Shown one piece after another: positions 1 to 7,348 of a DNA stretch of 42,841 bases; position 1 is the stretch's first letter; each line of letters starts with the position of its first letter. Where the stretch lies: NCBI GenBank assembly GCA_022241785.1, contig JAKOMP010000056.1, positions 1 to 42,841 on the forward strand. Direction: 5' to 3'. Origin of the DNA: Cyanocohniella sp. LLY. Its GTDB lineage: Bacteria > Cyanobacteriota > Cyanobacteriia > Cyanobacteriales > Nostocaceae. Below the pieces are notes generated by a model. The model saw nothing but the letters and a program-made list of their open reading frames with translations. It made no database searches and had not been told where the DNA came from. Both the position numbers and the translations under genes were made by a program.

Positions 1-210
1 TCTGTTGGTGCTTCAGTTATATGTTTATCACCATACTCACCAGATTTTAACCCAATTGAGTTATGGTGGTCACAACTTAAGTCATTCTTGCGGATGTTTT
101 CACCGACTACAACAAAAATGGTAGATCGAATTATTTCTGTTGCACTTGACTTAATAAATCCTCAACATTTAAGAAACTGGTTTGCTAATTGCTGTTACTG
201 TACCTCATAA
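1..210 (+). mobile_element. IS630-family transposase, C-terminal end (cut by window edge)
   Basis: Open from base 1 to a TAA at 208-210 (69 residues). The fragment carries the hallmark of the IS630/Tc1 DDE transposase C-terminus, LSPYSPDFNPIELWW, in which the glutamate is the last catalytic acidic residue. A basic helical tail follows. The N-terminus and left end of the element lie outside the window. The right end of the element must fall just after the stop, because from about base 216 the sequence reads as a 2-hydroxyacid dehydrogenase tail. The family call is secure from the motif; the exact IS name is not determined. Confidence 0.88.
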
Positions 211-215
211 CAGCC

Positions 216-302
216 GGAAAGGCTGTATTTCTCGATAATCTAGAGCGTTACCGTACTGGTCAGTCTTTACGGAATATAGTCAATAAGCAAGCAGGATACT
301 AA
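216..302 (+). pseudogene. 3' remnant of a D-2-hydroxyacid dehydrogenase, severed by the IS630 element
   Basis: Reading from about 216 to the TAA at 300-302 gives a tail containing FLDNLERYRTGQSLRNIV and ending in QAGY. It matches almost residue for residue the last 27 residues of the intact dehydrogenase at 34710-35657 (FLDNLSRYRQGQPLRNVV, ending TAGY). There is no start codon and the catalytic domain is missing. The most economical reading is that the IS630 element at 1-210 inserted into, or deleted, the rest of this gene. The fragment lies directly upstream of the AprA-like pseudogene, so the left edge once carried the same gene families as the operon at 31503-36683. Confidence 0.8.
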
Positions 303-359
303 AAATTTCCCCCTGAAAAATAGTCAAGGGAACAGGAGAGAAGACCACAAACTACAATT

Positions 360-633
360 GTGAATCACGAATTTGGTATGAACACAACAGCAGAAAATGT
401 TATTACTACTGATGTCTTAGTTCTGGGTGGTGGGCCCGCTGGTACTTGGGCGGCACTTTCAGCCGCAAAGCAAGGTGTCCGTGTCGTCTTAGCCGATAAA
501 GGATATTGCGGGACATCAGGCGCAACAGCACCATCTAACAACCGATGTGCAGCAAACACGAAGAATCTTCACCAGTGGGATTGATGATGTACTTGTCGCC
601 CCAAAAAATCAGTTGCAAGAGGTAGGACAATGA
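360..633 (+). pseudogene. AprA-like FAD flavoprotein with a large internal deletion
   Basis: The first part (GTG at 360, or ATG at 378) encodes the N-terminal Rossmann fold with VLVLGGGPAGTWAA and DKGYCGTSGA, closely matching the intact flavoproteins at 31503 and 24169. At about 525-535 it jumps to the extreme C-terminus. In the +1 frame the sequence reads DVQQTRRIFTSGIDDVLVAP and ends at the TGA at 631-633; the intact copy has TQQHHLISGGLDQVWVIP in the same place. About 440 codons are missing and the two halves are out of frame, so the N-terminal frame stops at 584. The TGA overlaps the ATG of the ferredoxin (ATGA at 630-633), which preserves the ancestral coupling. A purine-rich AGGAG sits at 334-338. 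Confidence 0.85.
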
Positions 634-992
634 TTGAAATTGTTGATAGCGATCGCTGTATCGGATGCGATATCTGCGTCAAAGCTTGTCCACGGGATGT
701 ATTCGATTCCGGAGACAATGGCATAGCTGTGATTGCTCGTAAGTCAGATTGTCAGACTTGTTTTTTATGCGAGTTGTATTGTCCTGTGGATGCCCTTTAT
801 GTTTCACCTTATGCCGAACTGGATGATGAAGTGGACAAAGAACAGTTAACTGCTCAAAACTTGCTAGGTAGTTATACTCGTCACATGGGTTGGCATCAAG
901 GCAAAATGGGAGGAACTGACAAAGATCCCACTCGACAACTGAGGATTTTAAACAGAGCTAGACAGGATAATGCTAATTTGAATCCCATGTGA
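630..992 (+). CDS. AprB-like ferredoxin with two [4Fe-4S] clusters
   Basis: This 120-residue protein has two complete CxxCxxCxxxCP motifs: C10, C13, C16, C20 and C41, C44, C47, C51. They are the ligands for two [4Fe-4S] clusters, as in the beta subunit of adenylylsulfate reductase and related bacterial ferredoxins. About 60 residues after the clusters are polar and charged and could form the docking tail for its flavoprotein. Its start codon overlaps the stop of the degraded flavoprotein (ATGA), so it was the second gene of a coupled pair. A close paralog lies at 33283-33612 beside an intact partner. Here the partner is destroyed, so the ferredoxin may be a leftover or may serve another flavoprotein, such as the one at 22574-24169 that has no ferredoxin neighbour. 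It probably acts as a cytoplasmic electron carrier (family inference). Confidence 0.88.
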   Translation: MIEIVDSDRCIGCDICVKACPRDVFDSGDNGIAVIARKSDCQTCFLCELYCPVDALYVSPYAELDDEVDKEQLTAQNLLGSYTRHMGWHQGKMGGTDKDPTRQLRILNRARQDNANLNPM

Positions 993-1037
993 AATACAAC
1001 AACGTCCATTACAAGTGATGAATCTAAACCTCATTTG

Positions 1038-2312
1038 TTACTTTGAGAGAATCCAACGGCTAACGACTGGTAATTGTGTAGAGAACCAGAGCGCACCTAA
1101 AATGCTAATGCTACCACAGACAATTAAGGCATTAGTCGCACCAAAATTATCTGCTAAAGTTCCAGCTAACAAATTTCCAAAGGGCATTGTCCCCACCATT
1201 GCTAGAGCATAAAAACTCATGACTCGTCCGCGTTGATCTTCGGTAACTAGGGTTTGGATAATTATATTACTACTTGTAATTTGGAGGATGGCAAAACAAC
1301 CTATCAATATTAGTATGATGATGGACATCTCAACTTGACGGGATAAGGAAAAGGAAATCAAACTCATACCAATCAAGACTTGAGCAGTGACAATCAAACG
1401 TTCTAAGCCGGCAATGCCTTGTCTGAGACTCAAATAAAGACAAGCAAACAATGAACCAATCGGTGCTGAGGTGCTAAGTTGAGCCATTGTAGTTGCATCT
1501 CCTTTTAAAATGGTAGTGGCAACGACTGGCATCAGGGAAATATGAGACATTCCCACTAAACCATGTAATGCTAGTACTAATAAAATTGCTCTAATGGGCT
1601 GGAATTTGCAGACATATTCAAAACTCTCCCGTAATTTTTGTAAAGTATCACTAATACCGGTGAGGGTTTGTATGGGTCTGAGTGGTAATCGCATGGCTAG
1701 TAAAGTCACGATCGCCGGAATATAGCTAAGGGTATCGTAAAGAAAACAATATTTTACTCCTAACGTCGCAATCAAAATACCGCCAATCGCTGGCCCTAAT
1801 ACCAAAGAGGAACTTAACATCACTGAATTTAAAGCGATTGCATTACTCCAATCAGCGCGATCGTCTACGGTTTCAGTCACGATTGTATGGCGCACAGGCA
1901 TATCTAATCCCTTGAGCAAGCCATTGAGAATACTCAGTACCAAAAGAATAGGAAAACTAATCCAATTAGTAAAGGTGAGAATAGTTAACGCCAAGGAAAC
2001 GTTAATTCCCACTATCTGCACTACCATCAACAAGTCACGACGACTCCAGCGATCGCATAATATGCCGGAAAAAGGTATCAGTAATAACGTTGGTAAAAAT
2101 TGGAGAAACCCTGCAACACCCAACAACCAAGGTGATTTCGTCAAATCGTATACCAACCAAGGAATAGTTAACTGCTGAGTCATAAATGTCCCAGACATTG
2201 ATAGTAACTGTCCCCCGAAAAATAAGCGAAAATTACGCCAGCGCAAGGCAGGTAAATAGCGATACGTAATATTACTGATACTTTCCCTTATTTGTTCATT
2301 CCAGATTTTCAT
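1038..2312 (-). CDS. MFS transporter, EntS/MFS_3-type exporter
   Basis: A 424-residue polytopic protein with about 12 hydrophobic segments and the loop after TM2-TM3 (GILCDRWSRRDLL) that matches the MFS motif A position (G-x-x-x-D-R-x-x-R). It belongs to the MFS group that includes EntS-like exporters. It resembles the product of 21199-22455 throughout, including LRxxNxRLFFxGQ near the N-terminus and GLLKGLDxPVRH in the middle, so the two are paralogs. The gene converges on the ferredoxin at 630-992 with 45 bp between. Neighbouring minus-strand genes encode a dienelactone hydrolase and another MFS protein. A role in exporting a metabolite of organosulfur breakdown is inferred from context only. 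Confidence 0.85.
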   Translation of the reverse strand: MKIWNEQIRESISNITYRYLPALRWRNFRLFFGGQLLSMSGTFMTQQLTIPWLVYDLTKSPWLLGVAGFLQFLPTLLLIPFSGILCDRWSRRDLLMVVQIVGINVSLALTILTFTNWISFPILLVLSILNGLLKGLDMPVRHTIVTETVDDRADWSNAIALNSVMLSSSLVLGPAIGGILIATLGVKYCFLYDTLSYIPAIVTLLAMRLPLRPIQTLTGISDTLQKLRESFEYVCKFQPIRAILLVLALHGLVGMSHISLMPVVATTILKGDATTMAQLSTSAPIGSLFACLYLSLRQGIAGLERLIVTAQVLIGMSLISFSLSRQVEMSIIILILIGCFAILQITSSNIIIQTLVTEDQRGRVMSFYALAMVGTMPFGNLLAGTLADNFGATNALIVCGSISILGALWFSTQLPVVSRWILSK

Positions 2313-2425
2313 GAGGGCAGTTTTATTATGTTGTGCTAAAAAATTAGATTAGCTAATAATCAGCGTACAAATTAAATATTTTTTAGCTAATTAACCCCAC
2401 AAGCAAGCAAAACACGAATAACAAA

Positions 2426-3262
2426 TTACAAACCATGTTGCTTAAACCATGCTTGCAATCTTTCCCAACCGTCTTTAGCTTCTTTTTCTCGATAAGAGGG
2501 ACGATAATCAGCAAAAAAGGCATGGGGCGCATCGGGATACACAATGATTTCCGATTGACTGCTGCTAGACTTTAACTCAGTACGTATCTTTTCTACTGTA
2601 TCTAACGGAATGCCTGTATCTTGTCCACCATAAAGTCCTAAAACGGGAACTTGCAAATTAGAGGCAATATCAACAGGATGCTTGGGTGTTAAGTCAGTAG
2701 CATTACCCACCAATCTGCCATACCATGCTACACCTGCTTTGACCTTGGGATTGTGTGCTGAATACAACCAAGTAATGCGACCACCCCAGCAAAAGCCTGT
2801 AATTCCCAATCGATTAACATCACCGGAAGCAGACTTGACAGCCCAATCTAGGGTAGCATCGAGGTCAGATAATATTTGAGCATCTGGTACTTGAGCTACC
2901 ACCTGACGAATTTCATCGATGTTACTTAACTTGGAGACATCGCCTTGACGCGCAAATAATTCAGGTGCGATCGCTAAATAACCTAACTTAGCAAAGCGGC
3001 GAGTAACATCCTGAATATGCTCATGAACACCAAAAATTTCCTGAATCACCAGCACAATTGGGAAATTTTCACCCTTTGCAGGAAGCGCTCTATAAGCAGG
3101 AATTTCGCCATCTTTAACAGGAATTTTGACTGCACCTGCTACGATTTCCTCAGTATCGGTGGTAATCACTGCTTGAGCAACAATTGGTTGTATTGCTAAA
3201 GCAAAACCAGTAGCTAGAGTAGCAGTTGTCATAAATTTACGCCGTGTGATTTCTTGTATCAT
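2426..3262 (-). CDS. Dienelactone hydrolase family protein, Tat-exported
   Basis: A 278-residue alpha/beta hydrolase. The N-terminus [18 protein letters not shown] is a twin-arginine signal with cleavage likely near residue 31, implying folding before export to the periplasm. The catalytic triad of the dienelactone hydrolase (carboxymethylenebutenolidase) family is visible: Cys158 in GFCWGGR, Asp215 in YGGQDTGIP and His247 in PDAPHAFF. The conserved QEIFG (Glu75) is also present. Family members cleave lactones or small esters. It may open a lactone or ester from an aromatic or sulfonated substrate; no substrate can be read from the sequence. It lies between two MFS genes on the same strand, and a copy of the island motif sits about 160 bp upstream at 3424. 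Confidence 0.88.
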   Translation of the reverse strand: MIQEITRRKFMTTATLATGFALAIQPIVAQAVITTDTEEIVAGAVKIPVKDGEIPAYRALPAKGENFPIVLVIQEIFGVHEHIQDVTRRFAKLGYLAIAPELFARQGDVSKLSNIDEIRQVVAQVPDAQILSDLDATLDWAVKSASGDVNRLGITGFCWGGRITWLYSAHNPKVKAGVAWYGRLVGNATDLTPKHPVDIASNLQVPVLGLYGGQDTGIPLDTVEKIRTELKSSSSQSEIIVYPDAPHAFFADYRPSYREKEAKDGWERLQAWFKQHGL

Positions 3263-3423
3263 TGCTGGAGCTATGTTGAGGTGATCTAAAACTTGTAGTT
3301 AACCAGCTATCCGACAAAAATTTAGACTATTTAAATACTTAGATAGCCTAAAAATTAGTTATGCACATCTTTGCTGGTGACATTATTATATAGTAATTTT
3401 GCTGAAAATCTACATTAATTTGA

Positions 3424-3440
3424 CCGATAAAACGTAATTT
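3424..3440 (+). promoter_or_regulatory. Half copy of the island motif (CCGATAAAACGTAATTT)
   Basis: CCGATAAAACGTAATTT matches the core of the repeated island motif (CGATAAACCGTATTT) with one changed and one shifted base. It lies in the 226-bp spacer upstream of the dienelactone hydrolase gene, but in the opposite orientation to it. It is a weak, single half-site, listed because related motifs occur upstream of four or five other operons here. Confidence 0.35.
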
Positions 3441-3488
3441 ATGATTAAGGTATCGTATTGTAATTTAAAATGCATTCAACACGATAAG

Positions 3489-4751
3489 TTACTGAATTAA
3501 ACCCATCTTGATATAAATAGGAGAGACAATTTTTTTCATTTCTGGCAATTTTCTGGCAAAAAAACCAGCCCCTGTTAAACAACAGACACCGCCAAATAAC
3601 AAAGCATTTGCAACTCCTACTCGACTAGCTAATGCACCAAAAAATAAATTACCCAAAGGCAATATTCCTAAAACAGCCGTTGTGAATATACTCGTAACTC
3701 GACCTCGCTTATTTTCATCTGCAAGAATTAATTGCACGAAATTACCAATTGCTGCCAATGTTAGGCTGTTAGTCATGCCTACTACAAAAATTATTAATAA
3801 GCAAAGTTCTAAGTTACTAGAGCGAGAAAAAAGTATGAGACTTAAACCTAAAATTATTGCCGCAAATACTATAATTTCTCCAAGTCCTGTAGCTTTTTTT
3901 CTCATGACAAGATATAGTCCTGCAATGATAGAACCCAATGCAGAAGCAGTCATCAAAAATCCCATAGTCTCGGCATTGCCATTTAATACTTCGCTAACAA
4001 AAATAGGAAGGAGATTAACATGAGTCATTGCCATAAAACAAACTAAAATTTTTAAAATTAATACATACCTCAATGGAACGAAACTATAAGAATAATTAAA
4101 TCCTTCCTTAAGATTTTTCAAGAAATTTCTTTCTTTATTAGCATTATTATTTACTGTCTTAATCCGAGTATTTAAAATAGCTAAGATAAATGGGAAATAG
4201 CTGAGACTATCCACTAAAAAGCATGAAGCACCTCCGTATCTTGCTATGAGAAAGCCTCCAACCATAGGGCTGACAAACTTAGCTGTATTCATTAAAAAAG
4301 AATGAATAGCAATTGCACCGTAAGCATCTGTTTTATCATCTACAAGTCTAGGAATAGTTACTAGACGTGCTGGTAAATCAAACGCTTTCACAGTTCCTTG
4401 GATTGTGCCGATGACAATAATCCATGTCACGTTGATGTGACCATTAAAAGTCAAAAAAGCTAAAGTGCCAGATAATACAATAGAAGTTATTTGAGTAATG
4501 AGTAAAACATATTTTAGATTCCATCTATCTAGTAATACTCCTACCAATGGTGTAATTACCAGACTCATAATCTGATTGGTAAATCCCACTACACCAACCA
4601 ACATTGCTGAATTAGTGAGTTGATAGACTATCCAGACTAGGGCAATTTTAGTCATCCAAGAGCCAAAAAATGACACACTTTCCCCAATCACAAAACAACT
4701 AACATTTGGTGATTTAAGAACAGGTGGTAACTGGAAAAAATCTCGAAACAT
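3489..4751 (-). CDS. MFS transporter (second, more divergent)
   Basis: A 420-residue membrane protein with the same overall plan as the two other MFS proteins here: an N-terminal SVSFFGSWMTKIALVWIVYQLT, a GVLLDRWNLKYVLL loop at the motif A position, and DENKRGRVTSIF before the C-terminal helices. It is clearly more distant from them, and its base composition is noticeably AT-richer than its neighbours, which suggests a separate origin. It is read towards the dienelactone hydrolase, 226 bp away. The substrate is unknown; export of a small organic acid, siderophore or desulfonated product are all possible. Confidence 0.82.
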   Translation of the reverse strand: MFRDFFQLPPVLKSPNVSCFVIGESVSFFGSWMTKIALVWIVYQLTNSAMLVGVVGFTNQIMSLVITPLVGVLLDRWNLKYVLLITQITSIVLSGTLAFLTFNGHINVTWIIVIGTIQGTVKAFDLPARLVTIPRLVDDKTDAYGAIAIHSFLMNTAKFVSPMVGGFLIARYGGASCFLVDSLSYFPFILAILNTRIKTVNNNANKERNFLKNLKEGFNYSYSFVPLRYVLILKILVCFMAMTHVNLLPIFVSEVLNGNAETMGFLMTASALGSIIAGLYLVMRKKATGLGEIIVFAAIILGLSLILFSRSSNLELCLLIIFVVGMTNSLTLAAIGNFVQLILADENKRGRVTSIFTTAVLGILPLGNLFFGALASRVGVANALLFGGVCCLTGAGFFARKLPEMKKIVSPIYIKMGLIQ

Positions 4752-5373
4752 TTGATATTTTTGCTAATTTTTTTGGGTGATTTTTGTTCATGCACTCAAA
4801 ATCTGTTGATACAGCACTTCCGGCAGCTATGAGGTATATTCTCAAAGCTGAAAGCTATGCTAGAAGAGGAGAAAAGAGAAAAACTGTATTGCATAATAGA
4901 GGGAAGCGCTGTATTCGGCTTTCTCAATGCACGAATTGGTACAAACCAAATTGGTTATCATTACGCTAAGTGGATAAATTCAGACTGTAACTTTTATTAC
5001 ATAAATGGGTTGATAGTAATTAGGCGATCGCCCAACTAGCTGCGTCTACTCTGACACGGCTAAATTTTCATTATTTAGTTTAACTAACAATTAGATAATT
5101 GTAAAGTTAGATAAACGTATATTTTTATTAGCTAAGGGCTTGCGTTAAAACAGGGGTTATGCAATCATACTAAGTTAATCACCGATAAATCAGTCGATAA
5201 ACCGTATTTTGTAGATAACTAGCACGAACACTGCATCATTTCTACACTGTGAGTCTTCAATCAGCAATGACCCTTGGTTTATCAATTTTGCTGGCAAGAC
5301 AACGACCGAAAGTTTTGAACTTTACCAAATTTATACTTATTGAAATTTCTCAAAATTACATAGATATGGAGAG
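4752..5373. other. 622-bp AT-rich intergenic region with the island motif
   Basis: A divergent region between the MFS gene (minus) and the amidohydrolase remnant (plus). I see no convincing gene: the two short overlapping frames at 4784-5039 have no recognisable motif and no ribosome binding site. It holds the best full copy of the island motif (5181-5210) and a half-site GATAAACGTATATTTT near 5111-5127. An HIP1-like GGCGATCGCC is at about 5023. The promoters for both flanking genes should lie here. Confidence 0.6.
5181..5210 (+). promoter_or_regulatory. Full copy of the island motif, with 11-bp direct repeat
   Basis: The 30-bp block starts ACCGATAAATC and continues AGTCGATAAACCGTATTTT. It contains CGATAAA twice, 11 bp apart (one helical turn), the spacing used by tandem-binding regulators. 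It matches the block at 25333-25362 on the minus strand at 28 of 30 positions. It is placed 163 bp before the ATG at 5374, in the same orientation as that gene. Probable operator or activator site; the regulator is unknown. Confidence 0.6.
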
Positions 5374-5787
5374 ATGATCATGACCGTTGCACTAGAGCGT
5401 CCTACGAAAAAGTCTCGTTCAGCACAAATTCGGGAACAACTTGGCTATCCCATTATCGATACTGATGTCCATACCCAAGAATTTGAACCTGCTTTTCTCG
5501 ATTATTTAGCTGAAGTAGGTGGTGCTAAACTTGCCGATAGTTTTCGAGATCATTTACCTGGTGCTGGTCGCTATCGTTGGTTTCAACAAACACCGGCAGA
5601 ACGACATACATATGTCACCTCCAACGCTTACAGCATGGTAGAACGTGGCATTCTTAGCGAAGAAGACTTGCAATACTTCTTATCTATCCATACCTTAGAG
5701 TTATACACCAGTCTCAATCGTGATTTCTTCAAAGGTACGGTTGTAGAAAAAGCAGCCAATGAATTTTTAGAGACTAATCGCAATTGA
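5374..5787 (+). pseudogene. Internally deleted amidohydrolase (in-frame remnant)
   Basis: The 137-residue frame aligns at its N-terminus with residues 1-80 of the amidohydrolase at 10252-11778 (SRSAxIRxxLxYPIIDTDVHT, then QQTPxER). Its last 50 or so residues align with residues 455-495 of that protein (GxxSExDxxxY, then DFFKGTxVE). About 375 codons, including most of the TIM barrel and nearly all metal ligands, have been removed, yet the reading frame is kept. It cannot be an active amidohydrolase. It might still be translated as a small protein, because the codons are intact and the full island motif lies upstream. Most likely it is a decaying duplicate. Confidence 0.8.
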
Positions 5788-5794
5788 CGCGCTA

Positions 5795-5855
5795 GTAGGT
5801 TGGGTTAAGAAACGTAGATCTAACATCAAGTGCGGCGCTTAATCTAACCTACTTT
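5795..5855. repeat. Dispersed GTTGGGTTA...TAACCTAC-type repeat (degenerate)
   Basis: TAGGTTGGGTTAAG followed by GCGGCGCTTAATCTAACCTAC forms imperfect inverted ends. It is related to the copy at about 7066-7155 (GTTGGGTT ... TTAACCCAACCTAC). It is a common type of short non-coding repeat in filamentous cyanobacteria. Confidence 0.55.
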
Positions 5856-5896
5856 TTTTAATATTTACAAAGGTTCCATTTCCTCGATTCATTCGT

Positions 5897-5917
5897 AGAG
5901 TGGTGCAAATCCACTCT
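5897..5917. terminator. Short hairpin before the methyltransferase
   Basis: AGAGTGG (5897-5903) pairs with CCACTCT (5911-5917) around a 7-nt loop, followed by GCATTTTCTC. It could terminate the truncated amidohydrolase transcript. The T-run is poor, so the call is weak. Confidence 0.35.
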
Positions 5918-5943
5918 GCATTTTCTCAAAAATTATTCTGACT

Positions 5944-6765
5944 ATGACTCAAATCAAAACCCTTCCCACCTATGATCCTTCATTATTTGAAGGTGCATCT
6001 GAAGTTTACGCTCAATATAGAACTAAATATCCGCCGGAAGTATTTAATAAATTAATTGAAATTTTTCATCTCAACGGTCAAGGACGACTACTTGATTTAG
6101 GTACAGGCCCGGGATTAATTGCTATTGCTCTGAGCGATAAATTTGCAGAAGTAGTAGCAATAGATCCAGACCCAGAAATGTTGCAAGAAGCTCAACGCCA
6201 AGCGGCATCTGTACAAGCCAATAATATTACTTGGATAGAGCAAGGAGCAGAATTAATTAACCCTAGTTTAGGAAAGTTTAAACTAGCAACTATAGGCAGA
6301 GCTTTCCATTGGATGGAACGGGAACTTGTACTAGAGCGCCTGTATGAATTGCTATCAGATGATGGAGGAATTGCCCTACTTAATACAGGTGATGACCCTT
6401 GGGTAAGTTCTTTACCCTGGAAACAAGCTGCCATTGGAGTAGTGAAAAAATGGTTAGGCGAAGAACGCCGCACTGGAGAACGAGGACAAGGTGTTCGCAA
6501 ACCAGTTGATCCTCCCCACGAAGTTGTAATTGCTAATTCTAAATTTGCTCGCCAAGAAGTATATCAAGTGCCTTTTGAAAAGTCCTGGACAGTCTCTAGC
6601 TATCTTAATTACTTATACACTACAGCCTTCTCCTTGAAAATTTTCTATGGCGATAAAGCTGAAGAGTTTGAAGCAGATATCAAAGAGGCATTATTAGCAG
6701 TTGAGCCTTCTGGACAGTTTACAGAAACACTGACATCCACAATTCAAGTAGTCTGGAAGCACTAG
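5944..6765 (+). CDS. Class I SAM-dependent methyltransferase
   Basis: A 273-residue protein with the Rossmann-type SAM fold: motif I DLGTGPG at residues 51-57, and the acidic end of strand beta-2 in VVAIDPDPEML (D74). The following AFHWM segment is typical of the Methyltransf_11/25 trans-aconitate-like group. The C-terminal half is a poorly conserved substrate lid. It has its own spacer on each side (156 and 583 bp), so it is probably transcribed alone. A link to organosulfur metabolism (for example methylating a thiol or acid) is inferred only from location. Confidence 0.85.
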   Translation: MTQIKTLPTYDPSLFEGASEVYAQYRTKYPPEVFNKLIEIFHLNGQGRLLDLGTGPGLIAIALSDKFAEVVAIDPDPEMLQEAQRQAASVQANNITWIEQGAELINPSLGKFKLATIGRAFHWMERELVLERLYELLSDDGGIALLNTGDDPWVSSLPWKQAAIGVVKKWLGEERRTGERGQGVRKPVDPPHEVVIANSKFARQEVYQVPFEKSWTVSSYLNYLYTTAFSLKIFYGDKAEEFEADIKEALLAVEPSGQFTETLTSTIQVVWKH

Positions 6766-6813
6766 CAGAATGCTATAAATACATTCAAGTTTCGACCTCC
6801 CATTATCATGCTG

Positions 6814-6839
6814 ATAGAGTGGGGTGACACCTACTCTAT
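6814..6839. terminator. Hairpin after the methyltransferase gene
   Basis: ATAGAGT (6814-6820) pairs with ACTCTAT (6833-6839), extended by GGGTGACACC in the middle. It lies 49 bp after the methyltransferase stop. No strong T-run follows, so it may be a terminator or only an RNA-stabilising hairpin. Confidence 0.4.
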
Positions 6840-7065
6840 TCCCTAATTAAATTGTGAGAAAAAATTTTTTAATCATCCATTAAAACTGGAATTTTGATAA
6901 AAAATTTTGATAAAAAATGTACTCTTGAATACATCAAAATTTTCTCAGCCTTAATTAACATGATTTCAAGATTTTTGATTAATATTTCAATTTTAAAAAA
7001 AAGTGGTTTTCATAAATAAAATCTATGCTTAAAATAACAATTCCTGTATTTCTCACCAGATCGGT

Positions 7066-7155
7066 AAGTTGGGTTTCCTTACGTCAACCCAACACCGAGA
7101 TATCGGTTAAGCTTTCAAGATCCACGTTGGGTTGGGCTGCGCTTAACCCAACCTA
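7066..7155. repeat. Dispersed inverted repeat (GTTGGGTT ... AACCCAACCTAC)
   Basis: AGTTGGGTTTCC and GTCAACCCAAC, then GTTGGGTTGGGC and TTAACCCAACCTAC, form nested inverted repeats. A degenerate relative lies at 5795-5855. It is flanked by the direct repeats at 6906 and 7176. Confidence 0.6.
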
Positions 7156-7348
7156 CTTTGTCTTCAATAAAAAGCTTTGATAAAAAATGTACCTTTAAAT
7201 ACATAATATTGTGTTATTAATATTCAAAAAAAAACTAAATTTAATTGTGTAATAGATGTAATTTATGGTTTTTAATTCCTCTTGATTTGTTAAAAACACT
7301 AGTACAAATTAAGAACAAAATTAACTACATACAAACAAGAAAAAATAG

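Larger units (their letters stand above)
6766..7348. other. 583-bp AT-rich non-coding region with repeats
   Basis: No gene is evident. It contains a 17-bp perfect direct repeat, TTTGATAAAAAATGTAC, at 6906-6922 and 7176-7192, each followed by a similar CTTnAATACAT. Between the two copies sits a GTTGGGTT/AACCCAAC inverted repeat (about 7066-7155) of the dispersed cyanobacterial type. The promoter for the monooxygenase operon should lie in 7200-7340, but I see no clear copy of the island motif there. Confidence 0.6.

Noticed and set aside
1015-1212. Plus-strand frame inside the first MFS gene
   Set aside because: Antisense shadow of a well-supported membrane protein; no motif of its own.
4784-5039. 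Two short overlapping open frames (61 and 60 codons) in the spacer before 5374
   Set aside because: No ribosome binding site, no recognisable motif and low-complexity basic composition; more likely chance frames in regulatory DNA.
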